Shown: positions 15,751 through 22,879 of the stretch, piece after piece | Layout of the letters: each line of letters opens with the position of its first letter | Position numbering within the stretch: the first letter of the stretch is position 1 | Position numbers and translations under genes: made by a program | Source of the DNA: Glaciecola sp048820975 | GTDB taxonomy: Bacteria; Pseudomonadota; Gammaproteobacteria; Enterobacterales; Alteromonadaceae | Assembly (NCBI RefSeq): GCF_048820975.1 | Contig: NZ_JBMEUF010000001.1 | Coordinates: 2,661,759 to 2,725,758 of the forward strand | DNA: 64,000 nt | Direction of reading: 5' to 3' | The notes under the pieces: generated by a model | Database searches by the model: none | What the model was told of the DNA's origin: nothing | Seen by the model: the letters and a program-made list of their open reading frames with translations, nothing else

Positions 15751-18165
15751 ATGTCAGAACAAAGCTACGACTCGTCGAGTATTAAAGTTTTAAAAGGGCT
15801 AGACGCAGTAAGAAAACGCCCAGGGATGTACATTGGTGATACAGATGATGGAACTGGTTTACACCACATGGTTTTCGAAGTTGTCGATAATTCAATTGAT
15901 GAAGCTTTAGCTGGGCACTGCTCAGAAATCGTTATTAAAATCCATTCTGATAACTCTGTATCAGTTAGCGATGATGGCCGAGGTATTCCAACTGAGATTC
16001 ATGAAGAAGAGGGCATTTCGGCTGCTGAAGTAATTATGACAGTACTGCATGCCGGCGGTAAGTTCGATGACAACTCTTATAAAGTTTCTGGTGGTCTTCA
16101 CGGTGTTGGTGTTTCAGTTGTAAACGCTTTATCTAAAAAACTCGCACTAACCATTAATCGAAATGGCGAACGCTTTGAACAAGAATATGACATGGGCGTG
16201 CCAGTTGCACCGCTTGGTCCTGTAGGTTCAACTGACAAAACCGGTACAAAAATAAGATTTTGGCCAAGTGAAGAAACATTTACTAATGTTGAATTTCATT
16301 ATGATATTTTAGCTAAGCGTATTCGAGAACTTTCATTTTTGAACTCTGGTGTTTCAATTACACTTGAAGACGAACGCGACGGACGCAAAGACAACTTCCA
16401 CTACGAAGGTGGTATTAGAGCGTTCGTAGAATACTTAAATACCAATAAAAACGTAGTACACGGTAAAGCCTTTTACTTTACTCATGAACGTGATGATGGT
16501 GTAGCGGTAGAAGTTGCTATGCAATGGAATGACGGTTACTCAGAAAGCATATTCTGTTTTACTAACAATATTCCACAACGCGATGGTGGTACTCACCTTG
16601 CTGGATTTAGAGGCGCACTTACTCGTACTCTGAATAACTATATGGAAGCTGAAGGCTACAACAAAAAGAACAAAACGAACGCTAGTGGTGATGATGCCCG
16701 TGAAGGTTTAACCGCTATAGTTTCAGTAAAAGTGCCCGATCCTAAGTTCTCTTCACAAACTAAAGATAAACTTGTATCTTCAGAAGTGAAATCGGCCGTT
16801 GAAACAGCAATGGGTGAAAAGCTTGTTGAGTTTTTACAAGAAAACCCAAGCGATGCGAAAGTTATTGTTAATAAGATTATTGATGCTGCTAGAGCCCGTG
16901 ATGCTGCACGTAAAGCACGCGAAATGACTCGAAGAAAAGGTGCATTAGATTTAGCTGGTTTGCCAGGTAAACTAGCTGACTGCCAAGAAAAAGACCCTGC
17001 GCTTTCTGAACTGTATATAGTGGAAGGGGACTCGGCAGGTGGTTCTGCAAAACAAGGTCGTAATCGTAAGAACCAAGCAATACTTCCGTTGAAAGGGAAA
17101 ATTCTAAACGTAGAAAAAGCACGCTTTGATAAAATGCTTTCTTCACAAGAAGTTGCCACTCTAATAACTGCACTAGGCTGTGGAATTGGAAGAGACGAAT
17201 ACGATCCTGATAAACTACGTTACCACAGTATTATTATTATGACCGATGCTGATGTTGATGGATCTCACATTCGTACTTTGTTATTAACGTTTTTCTATCG
17301 TCAAATGCCTGAAATGATTGAACGCGGTCATATATTTATTGCCCAACCGCCGTTGTATAAAATTAAGAAAGGCAAGCAAGAACAGTATTTAAAAGATGAT
17401 GATGCCTTAACTGGATTATTAACTAACATTGCTGTTGATGGTGCATCACTACACGTGAGTGAAGATGCTCCAGCTATTCAAGGTGTAGCCCTAGAAAACA
17501 TGGTGACCTTGTATCAATCAACCATGATCATGATTGGTAGAATGCACAGAAGAATGCCTGAATCATTGTTAACGCAACTTATATATTGCGCGCCAATTAC
17601 GTTAGCAACGCTTGAAGACAAAGCTACACTTACCACTGTTGGACAACAGTTGGTTGATTTACTTGCTGCGAGCGAAGATGATTCGCGAAGCTTTTTATTC
17701 AACGTTGAGTTGAGCGAAGATGGTAAAAACGAGTTAGTTATTATCATGCGCCAACACGGTATTGATTATAATTACCTTATTAATAGTGATTTTGTAAGCT
17801 CACCTGAATATGAGAAAATTAGAAAGTTAAACGAAACAATTAACGATTTAATGAGTGAAGGCGCGTACATTAAGCGTGGCGAAAAAACTAAGCCAGTAGC
17901 TGAGTTTAAAGAAGCACTTGAATGGTTAATGGCAGAAGCAAAACGCGGCCAATACATTCAGCGCTATAAAGGACTTGGCGAAATGAACCCTGAACAGTTG
18001 TGGGAAACAACTATGGATCCTTCACAACGTAGGATGCTGCAGGTAACCATTGAAGACGCTATTGGCGCGGATCAATTGTTCACTACGCTAATGGGTGACC
18101 AGGTTGAGCCACGTAGAGCCTTTATAGAGTCAAATGCGCTTAACGTTGAAAACTTAGACGTGTAG
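15751..18165 (+). CDS. gyrB: DNA gyrase subunit B
   Basis: An 804-residue ATPase subunit of gyrase. The GHKL ATPase domain has VVDNSIDEALAGHC, DDGRGIP and GGLHGVGVSVVNALS. The TOPRIM domain has LYIVEGDSAGGSA (about 420-432), PLKGKILNVEKA and DADVDGSHIRTLLL. The roughly 170-residue insertion typical of proteobacterial GyrB follows, and the C-terminus contains QRYKGLGEMNPEQLWETTMDP. I start at ATG 15751, five bases after AGGAG (15741-15745), not at the GTG two codons earlier. A strong terminator follows at 18218-18246. Confidence 0.97.
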   Translation: MSEQSYDSSSIKVLKGLDAVRKRPGMYIGDTDDGTGLHHMVFEVVDNSIDEALAGHCSEIVIKIHSDNSVSVSDDGRGIPTEIHEEEGISAAEVIMTVLHAGGKFDDNSYKVSGGLHGVGVSVVNALSKKLALTINRNGERFEQEYDMGVPVAPLGPVGSTDKTGTKIRFWPSEETFTNVEFHYDILAKRIRELSFLNSGVSITLEDERDGRKDNFHYEGGIRAFVEYLNTNKNVVHGKAFYFTHERDDGVAVEVAMQWNDGYSESIFCFTNNIPQRDGGTHLAGFRGALTRTLNNYMEAEGYNKKNKTNASGDDAREGLTAIVSVKVPDPKFSSQTKDKLVSSEVKSAVETAMGEKLVEFLQENPSDAKVIVNKIIDAARARDAARKAREMTRRKGALDLAGLPGKLADCQEKDPALSELYIVEGDSAGGSAKQGRNRKNQAILPLKGKILNVEKARFDKMLSSQEVATLITALGCGIGRDEYDPDKLRYHSIIIMTDADVDGSHIRTLLLTFFYRQMPEMIERGHIFIAQPPLYKIKKGKQEQYLKDDDALTGLLTNIAVDGASLHVSEDAPAIQGVALENMVTLYQSTMIMIGRMHRRMPESLLTQLIYCAPITLATLEDKATLTTVGQQLVDLLAASEDDSRSFLFNVELSEDGKNELVIIMRQHGIDYNYLINSDFVSSPEYEKIRKLNETINDLMSEGAYIKRGEKTKPVAEFKEALEWLMAEAKRGQYIQRYKGLGEMNPEQLWETTMDPSQRRMLQVTIEDAIGADQLFTTLMGDQVEPRRAFIESNALNVENLDV

Positions 18166-18217
18166 ATTACAATGATAGAACCTTTTACTAAGTACTAAAA
18201 GATTTATCACTGTTACT

Positions 18218-18246
18218 AAAGGTGCTCATAACGAGCACCTTTTTTA
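18218..18246 (+). terminator. Rho-independent terminator after gyrB
   Basis: A 10-bp stem (AAAGGTGCTC/GAGCACCTTT) with a 5-nt loop, followed by a run of T. It ends the dnaA-dnaN-recF-gyrB transcript 50 bp beyond the gyrB stop. Confidence 0.9.
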
Positions 18247-18297
18247 TTTATAAGGCCTGTCATTCACCGCCCCCAATTCATTCCTGCACCGTCTCTC

Positions 18298-18324
18298 GTC
18301 ATTCTTGCGAAGGCAAGAATCTCC
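18298..18324 (+). repeat. REP-like 27-nt palindromic repeat, copy 1
   Basis: GTC followed by an ATTCTTGC/GCAAGAAT stem with a GAAG loop, then CTCC. The same framework (GTCATT, 5-bp stem, GNAG loop, CTCC end) occurs at 26423-26449, 26479-26505 and 26556-26582 with a covarying stem sequence. The rest of the gap from 18247 to 18496 shows nothing else recognisable. Confidence 0.6.
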
Positions 18325-18496
18325 TAAACAGACAACTAAAGTAAAATAAAAGCTAACACACTGATTTAACGAAGTTATTTAAAAATTATTATGCGTAATT
18401 ACTATGCATTCAATATAAATGCAGTAATAAAAGCTAGAAATACCTATAAATATCGAGGTAAGCTATTGAAATGAATTAACTATGAAGCGTTTAGGA

Positions 18497-18533
18497 AATA
18501 ACAGGATGAAGTCTTCATAATAAGCTGTTATGT
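18497..18533 (+). other. Possible remnant attC-like hairpin at the left edge of the cassette array
   Basis: ATAACAG pairs with CTGTTAT, and inside them ATGAAG pairs with CTTCAT. The 3' end GCTGTTATG resembles the end of the attC at 19021. It is far shorter than a standard attC, so it may be a collapsed site or chance. Confidence 0.35.
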
Positions 18534-18545
18534 GAAGGTGGATGA

Positions 18546-18926
18546 ATGAAAATTGGGCAAACTTACAAGGAACCGTCTGTTGATACCCAAAAGTTCTTCG
18601 ATGGTATGGAGAATGAAAATCCGATATTTTCTTTCATTTGTGGTGCATGTCAACGGCGCATAAGACTCGATTTTTGGAAGTTTTTAGATGAAGCGAGCAA
18701 TTGGGAAAATAATTTTTGTGACTCAGATTTACTAGAAATAAAGAGTAAGATATCGTTTCCGCAAGTTTCTGAGTTTATAAAGTCTCATGAGGGTGGTCAG
18801 CCATACTTGGCGATTACTGTTTGCGAGTATTGTGCTCATAAACACCTAGTATATGTTGGCTTTTATGAGTTTCAACCAGCTAGATATTTTGGAACTTTGC
18901 AGGGTGTATATGAAGCAATCACATAA
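18546..18926 (+). CDS. Hypothetical cassette protein with a CxxC pair (zinc-ribbon-like)
   Basis: A 126-residue soluble protein I do not recognise. It has two CxxC motifs, ICGACQRR (about 33-40) and VCEYCAHKH (about 96-104), spaced like the two knuckles of a zinc ribbon. No signal peptide or membrane segment is visible. The stop codon TAA is part of the ATAAC left R box of the following attC, a typical cassette arrangement. The ATG at 18546 follows GAAGGTGG, a plausible ribosome-binding site. Confidence 0.75.
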   Translation: MKIGQTYKEPSVDTQKFFDGMENENPIFSFICGACQRRIRLDFWKFLDEASNWENNFCDSDLLEIKSKISFPQVSEFIKSHEGGQPYLAITVCEYCAHKHLVYVGFYEFQPARYFGTLQGVYEAIT

Positions 18927-19021
18927 CAAGTCGTTAAAGCAGGACAAAAAACAGTTGGCTTTTGCTCCTTCGTCGCTAATTTTAGCCAACTATTTTATTG
19001 CCTCTTAACGAGCTGTTAGGT
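18921..19021 (+). other. attC recombination site 1
   Basis: A 101-bp imperfect palindrome. ATAACA at the left pairs with TGTTAG at the right, and TCGTTAA (left inner box) pairs with TTAACGA (right inner box). It ends in the classical GTTRRRY core, GTTAGGT (19015-19021). The central CAGTTGGCTTTTGC block is shared with the sites at 20617 and 21175. Confidence 0.85.
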
Positions 19022-19025
19022 TTCT

Positions 19026-19565
19026 ATGAAGTTAATCTCACTTTTGACATTGTTCTTTTTCATTTCCGGATGTACTAGCACATCAGACAAAGAGCGTATC
19101 GCTAAAGATGAATACTGGGAATATATCAAAGAAGTAACGGTAGCTATGAAAAAGCCAACGCCTAGCTCTGTCAAAGCTGGTGCAATATGGAATTTTATAT
19201 ACTTAAACTCAGATAAAGAAATAATACGCACGTTAACGGTCAGACTCACGAACGAAGAAATTAGAATGTGCTCTCCTATAAGTGCACTAAAAATGGAAAT
19301 CTTATCCGAGTCAGTAGATGGAAAACCTAAATCACATGTACCAACTACGATTGCAGCTTATTCGGTGCTGGGAAGCAGGTTCCATTTTGCGCTAAACGCA
19401 ATGGTATGTGATGGCTCAAAAGATGTTTATGGTAATGTTGATGAACTTGGCTTCATTGGTGAAGAGAGCATTTCAAATTGGTTTTGCCCCGAAATAGAGA
19501 AGTGTCCTGGACCAATTTACAACATGGTAGTTGGGGCTCCGGTAAAACCTAACAAACCACTATAG
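19026..19565 (+). CDS. Hypothetical lipoprotein (integron cassette)
   Basis: A 179-residue protein with a lipoprotein signal peptide: MKLISLLTLFFFISGCTST, lipobox ISGC with lipidated Cys16. The mature part is soluble, with further cysteines (about 83, 133, 158, 163). I recognise no domain. The start codon is only 4 bp after the preceding attC, so the array supplies little untranslated leader. The C-terminal codons run into the left R box (CCTAAC) of the next attC. Confidence 0.75.
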   Translation: MKLISLLTLFFFISGCTSTSDKERIAKDEYWEYIKEVTVAMKKPTPSSVKAGAIWNFIYLNSDKEIIRTLTVRLTNEEIRMCSPISALKMEILSESVDGKPKSHVPTTIAAYSVLGSRFHFALNAMVCDGSKDVYGNVDELGFIGEESISNWFCPEIEKCPGPIYNMVVGAPVKPNKPL

Positions 19566-19664
19566 TCACTCGCTGGCGCTCGTTGGGACACAAACACGCA
19601 GGCTCTTTTCGCTTCGCTCCGTATTATAGCCTGCGTATTGGCGCCCCTAGGTGGGGCGTTAGAA
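19547..19664 (+). other. attC recombination site 2 (different subtype)
   Basis: About 118 bp. The left part ACCTAACAAACCAC lies inside the upstream ORF, and the right end GGGGCGTTAGAAG carries a GTTAGAA core (19658-19664). The inner arms ACGCAGGC and GCCTGCGT pair, and GGCGC/GCGCC elements flank them. The central block differs from the other sites, so it belongs to another attC sequence class. Confidence 0.65.
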
Positions 19665-19677
19665 GTTACAAACTGAA

Positions 19678-20100
19678 ATGGAGTTTGATTTGAAATTTAT
19701 CGTATTATTATTATTGTTCGCAGCGGTCAGTGGATGCAATTCGATAATCGGAATACCTACTGATTCTGAAGCTCAGCCATGGAGGAGTATATTTTTATTG
19801 TCATTCTTTTCTATTTTGACGATTACTTCTATATCAGTTATTTCACTAATCATAAGTAGATTCAAAGATGAAACTTTTCAATTGAAACTGCAAAATTTGT
19901 TAAATTACTCAATGATATTAGTTGCTTTCGTTTGGTTGATTGGTGAAATGTCATTATCACCAAGAACAAATATCAGAATTGACCTATTTATTACTTTACC
20001 TGTCGTCGGTATTCAATTTGCTACTGTATTTATTGGTTGGCTCTTAACTAGAAGAGTTAAAGTAAGTTCTAACAAGCTGTTAAAGCGGGACAAATTGTAA
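19678..20100 (+). CDS. Hypothetical membrane lipoprotein (integron cassette)
   Basis: A 140-residue protein. The N-terminus MEFDLKFIVLLLLFAAVSGC ends in a lipobox-like VSGC. Three further hydrophobic segments follow (about 37-58, 75-92 and 104-126). No family recognised. The last dozen residues (SSNKLLKRDKL) are encoded by the left half of the next attC, showing the ORF reads into the recombination site. This tail is probably dispensable and reflects cassette architecture. Confidence 0.7.
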   Translation: MEFDLKFIVLLLLFAAVSGCNSIIGIPTDSEAQPWRSIFLLSFFSILTITSISVISLIISRFKDETFQLKLQNLLNYSMILVAFVWLIGEMSLSPRTNIRIDLFITLPVVGIQFATVFIGWLLTRRVKVSSNKLLKRDKL

Positions 20101-20110
20101 GGCGTTGTAG
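20066..20110 (+). other. attC recombination site 3, shortened
   Basis: The left half TCTAACAAGCTGTTAAAGC closely matches the left half of site 1, but the central block is missing. About 20 bp later a right end GGCGTTGTAG appears in place of the full 3' half. It is best read as an attC with an internal deletion. Confidence 0.55.
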
Positions 20111-20128
20111 GCTGAAAAGGGTGATTGA

Positions 20129-20605
20129 GTGAATAAAGTTTTTAATGGATTTTTCTGGGGGATAGGCTTTTCTATAGCATTTGCAGCAGCTATGACAATT
20201 TGGGCTCTTACTGCTCAACCAAGAACTGAAGCCATATTTAATGAGTCATATAACGCAGTTAAATCGGATTACGAATTTTCATTTGTAAATGCACTGGGTA
20301 TTGAAAAGATAAGCTCAACTTTAAAAGAAGACCATATTATTCTCAGTTACAAGATGATAAACCTAAAGTCATCTTCACAAGCATCTCTTTATACGATTAG
20401 ATTCAGCCTTTTTTCAAAGGATGGCGATTTTATGGGTAACTGTGATAACCCAATACCGGAACTTTACACAGATAACGAACTTATTTATCTTACTAGTAAA
20501 TGTGTAGATCTCCTTAAAGCTCCGAAAGAGTTTGGAAGTTCTGCTATTTCAGTTTTAAGAAATCGAGACCAATTAGAGTTTAAATTAGTGAATGAGGTAG
20601 ATTGA
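20129..20605 (+). CDS. Hypothetical membrane-anchored protein (integron cassette)
   Basis: A 158-residue protein with one N-terminal hydrophobic segment (about 8-29, FFWGIGFSIAFAAAMTIWAL), followed by a probable extracytoplasmic beta-rich domain with two cysteines (about 108 and 127). Family not recognised. It starts with GTG at 20129, preceded by AAAAGGGTG. The stop lies 12 bp before the left R box of the following attC. Confidence 0.7.
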   Translation: MNKVFNGFFWGIGFSIAFAAAMTIWALTAQPRTEAIFNESYNAVKSDYEFSFVNALGIEKISSTLKEDHIILSYKMINLKSSSQASLYTIRFSLFSKDGDFMGNCDNPIPELYTDNELIYLTSKCVDLLKAPKEFGSSAISVLRNRDQLEFKLVNEVD

Positions 20606-20616
20606 TTTATGAGCGC

Positions 20617-20714
20617 GTATAACAAACCGATGAAGCAGGACATTGCAGTTGGCTTTTGCTCATGCGTCACTTATTTTAGTCAGCAATTTTTAGCCGCTGA
20701 ATGAGGCGTCATGT
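20617..20714 (+). other. attC recombination site 4
   Basis: 98 bp, with left box GTATAAC and the shared block CAGTTGGCTTTTGCTC followed by GCGTCAC and ATTTTAGTCAGC. The right core is GTCATGT in place of GTTRRRY, one substitution that may weaken recombination. Confidence 0.75.
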
Positions 20715-20757
20715 TTTAATGCTGAATAAGCCCAAATTCTAATCTCAAGGAGAGCTC

Positions 20758-21144
20758 ATGAATGTTATACCATTAATTGGAGGCCTTGTTTTTAGTGGGG
20801 TAGGCGTATATATCTGCTATGATTATCGTCGCTTTAATAAAAACGCCTTGAAAACCACAGGTAAGATAATTAGCTATGATGAATACTTTTCAAAAGATAG
20901 CGATAATATTAAAAGAAAAGTGTATCGTCCAAATTATCAGATAACAGTTAATGGCTCTACCTATGTTATTAAATCTAAAACTTCATTTCAGTCAAAAATC
21001 ATTCCCGTAGGTCATAATGCGGATGTTCTATACCAGCAAGGTGATGAAACAAATGCTCGCTTAGCTAAAGGGAATGGGCAGGGATTAGGCTTTTTATTTA
21101 TAGCCCTCTCTTTTCCAGCATATTATTTTGGGTTGTTTCATTAA
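20758..21144 (+). CDS. DUF3592-like two-TM protein (integron cassette)
   Basis: A 128-residue protein. A hydrophobic helix at each end (about 3-22 and 108-126) frames a short beta-rich domain containing RPNYQITVNGSTYVIKS and the IPVGHNADVLYQ segment. That layout resembles DUF3592 proteins, whose role is unknown. A good ribosome-binding site (AAGGAGAG, 20748-20755 region) precedes ATG 20758. It is the only cassette here with a recognisable family resemblance apart from the last. Confidence 0.72.
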   Translation: MNVIPLIGGLVFSGVGVYICYDYRRFNKNALKTTGKIISYDEYFSKDSDNIKRKVYRPNYQITVNGSTYVIKSKTSFQSKIIPVGHNADVLYQQGDETNARLAKGNGQGLGFLFIALSFPAYYFGLFH

Positions 21145-21174
21145 TATATATGTTGTTACCTTGGAAACAAAGAA

Positions 21175-21273
21175 ATATAACGATGCATTTAAAAAGACAA
21201 ATAACAGTTGGCTTTTGCTCCTGCGTCGCTTATTTTAACCAACAATTACTCACCTCTTAACGAGGCGTTAGCA
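21175..21273 (+). other. attC recombination site 5
   Basis: 99 bp. The left box is ATATAAC and the shared block CAGTTGGCTTTTGCTCCTG is followed by CGTCGCTTATTTTAACC. The right half CCTCTTAACGAGGCGTTAGC has core GTTAGCA (21267-21273). It is nearly identical to site 1 over its central and right parts. Confidence 0.83.
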
Positions 21274-21291
21274 CTAGCAAAAGGAATGTCG

Positions 21292-22131
21292 ATGAAATCT
21301 AGAATATTAATCACAATACTAGGGATAGCTTTTTTAGCTTCATGTAGTTCGATACTAAGCCAAAATACTGGAAAGAAAACGCAATCGAGTAGCTTGATGG
21401 ATTTTCTATACCCAGATGAAACAAGTCGTTCTGAACATAAACCAGAAATGCCAGTTTTAAAGTTGCCAGTTAAAGTAGGTTTAGCTTTTGTTCCATCTAA
21501 AAATTGGCAAAATGATGGAATTCACGGTAAGGACCAAGTTGAACTGCTTGAGACAGTCAAAAAATCATTTCTCAAATATGATTACATTGACCATATTGAA
21601 ATTATACCAAGCACTTACTTAAATGGCGGTGAAGGTTTTTCGACTTTAGAGCAAGTTGGGAGGCTATATGATGTCGATGTGATGGCTTTGGTTTCCTATG
21701 ACCAAGTATCTCAGTCACTAGAAAACAATGCTGCTTTACTCTATTGGACAATAGTCGGTATGTATATTATTCCTGGAAATGAAAACTCTATTCAAACCTT
21801 TGTTGATACGGCTGTTTTTGATATAAAGAGTAAGAAAATGCTTTTTAGAGCTCCAGGTATTAATAAAATTGAAAAAAGAACTACTGCTGTAGGAATTGAT
21901 GAAACTCTTTCTGAAAAATCGTTAGAAGGTTTTGAGTTGGCAGTGACCGATATGACGGTAAACTTAGATGCTGAACTTGCTCGCTTTAAAACAAGAGTCA
22001 AAGAAGAAAAAATAGCAAAAGTTGAACATCGAGAAGGTTTTAGTGGTGGCGGTTCAATGGGGTATTCTTTGCTAGTTTTGGTGTTCGTAGTGCTAACAAG
22101 AAAATATGTCTTAAAAAAGGGTCAGTGTTAG
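21292..22131 (+). CDS. Rhombotarget-type lipoprotein with C-terminal GlyGly-CTERM-like tail
   Basis: A 279-residue protein. The N-terminus MKSRILITILGIAFLASCSS is a lipoprotein signal with lipobox LASC. The mature domain (about 30-230) includes LKLPVKVGLAFVPSK, YDYIDHIEIIPSTYL and VDVMALVSYDQ. The C-terminus is a Gly-rich FSGGGSMG followed by a hydrophobic helix and a basic tail (RKYVLKKG), the pattern of GlyGly-CTERM sorting signals cut by rhombosortase. A protein with both signals matches rhombotarget lipoproteins; this is recognition from memory. I use ATG 21292, spaced correctly from AAAAGGA, rather than 21286. It lies 18 bp after an attC, so it is either the last cassette or the resident gene bordering the array. 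Confidence 0.75.
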   Translation: MKSRILITILGIAFLASCSSILSQNTGKKTQSSSLMDFLYPDETSRSEHKPEMPVLKLPVKVGLAFVPSKNWQNDGIHGKDQVELLETVKKSFLKYDYIDHIEIIPSTYLNGGEGFSTLEQVGRLYDVDVMALVSYDQVSQSLENNAALLYWTIVGMYIIPGNENSIQTFVDTAVFDIKSKKMLFRAPGINKIEKRTTAVGIDETLSEKSLEGFELAVTDMTVNLDAELARFKTRVKEEKIAKVEHREGFSGGGSMGYSLLVLVFVVLTRKYVLKKGQC

Positions 22132-22163
22132 TTCGCAAGCTATGTGATGCAAATTAATACTGA
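22114..22163. terminator. Probable bidirectional terminator
   Basis: AAAAAAGGGTCAGT (22114-22126 region) pairs with ACTGACCTTTTTTT across a loop of about 30 nt, between the convergent genes ending at 22131 and 22173. T-runs occur on both strands. The long loop lowers confidence. Confidence 0.5.
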
Positions 22164-22172
22164 CCTTTTTTT

Positions 22173-22778
22173 CTATTTTTCTGTGGGCTTTAAGAACAAG
22201 GCCATTAAAGTTGGCTGGTCAGGAATACCCGTTTCTCGTATGCCAATCGACTTTTGAAAAGCCGCAAACGCTTTAACGTCGTTATTGTCGTAATTAGCGT
22301 CTACATCGCCATTTAAAAAACCTAATGCTTTTAAACGCTTTTTAGCACGTAACAGTATTTCTGAGTAATAGTACGACTGTGTATTCTGCACATCAATTTT
22401 GGTCATTATTGAGTTCGCTTCTAAGCGAATAGGAAATAATGTTTTGATCAAACTATTGGTAGCAGTTAAAAAATGCATGTCGGAGTTGGTTTGGCAATGA
22501 CGTTGTAACAAAGCAAGCATGAGTTCAGTAGATTGCCATGGGGTCACGTCATAAGTGTTTTCTTGGGTGCTATTAAAGTGACTTAAGTAGCCTTCCAACC
22601 AACCACCATACAAATAGTAGTCGGTGGTTTTAGCTTCACTGGCTTTTAAAAAATCACTACACATGCGCTTGCCCGCGCCTTTAACCGCAAACTTTCCTTC
22701 GGTATCAGCGGCATTAGCCACCAGCGACCCGCACATACCAATGGCACACGCCGTCACAATAGATATTAATTTATTCAA
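22173..22778 (-). CDS. Secreted protein with C-terminal peptidoglycan-binding-like domain
   Basis: A 201-residue protein. A signal peptide (MNKLISIVTACAIGMCGSLVANA, cut near residue 23) precedes an unrecognised domain. The C-terminal 60 residues have the PG_binding_1 pattern: AKKRLKALGFLNGDVDANYD, then AFAAFQKSIGI and a TGIPDQPTLMALF close. Probably periplasmic and cell-wall associated. It faces the cassette array convergently, so it marks the right-hand resident flank. Confidence 0.75.
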   Translation of the reverse strand: MNKLISIVTACAIGMCGSLVANAADTEGKFAVKGAGKRMCSDFLKASEAKTTDYYLYGGWLEGYLSHFNSTQENTYDVTPWQSTELMLALLQRHCQTNSDMHFLTATNSLIKTLFPIRLEANSIMTKIDVQNTQSYYYSEILLRAKKRLKALGFLNGDVDANYDNNDVKAFAAFQKSIGIRETGIPDQPTLMALFLKPTEK

Positions 22779-22807
22779 AACAAACTCTCTTGTACTTTTT
22801 AATCAAG

Positions 22808-22841
22808 AAAAAGGCCCGATGCTATTTGCGTCAGGCCTTTT
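22808..22841 (-). terminator. Rho-independent terminator
   Basis: Minus-strand stem AAAAGGCCTGA / TCGGGCCTTTT followed by T residues, 39 bp past the stop of the PEP-CTERM-like gene at 22880. Confidence 0.8.
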
Positions 22842-22879
22842 ATATTACTACCAATTAACTTAGTAAGGATAGTCTAAAA

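Larger units (their letters stand above)
18497..22133 (+). mobile_element. Integron-type gene cassette array lacking an integrase (CALIN)
   Basis: About 3.6 kb with six small, mutually unrelated ORFs, all rightward, separated by attC-like sites of 98-118 bp or shortened derivatives. Three sites (18921-19021, 20617-20714, 21175-21273) share a near-identical central block starting CAGTTGGCTTTTGCTC and continuing with CGTCGC and ATTTTA. They begin with ATAAC-type R boxes and two end in GTTAGG or GTTAGC. ORF stops fall inside or right next to the left R box, as in true cassettes. No integron integrase gene or attI is visible in this window. The cassettes lie immediately downstream of gyrB, reading away from the origin. 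Confidence 0.82.

Noticed and set aside
16656..17159. 167-codon ORF antisense to gyrB
   Set aside because: Shadow ORF opposite conserved GyrB TOPRIM coding sequence.
22091..22133. Sixth attC-like site at the 3' end of the rhombotarget gene
   Set aside because: CTAACA and TGTTAG arms pair, but the inner boxes and central block are missing; it could be chance and overlaps a terminator stem.
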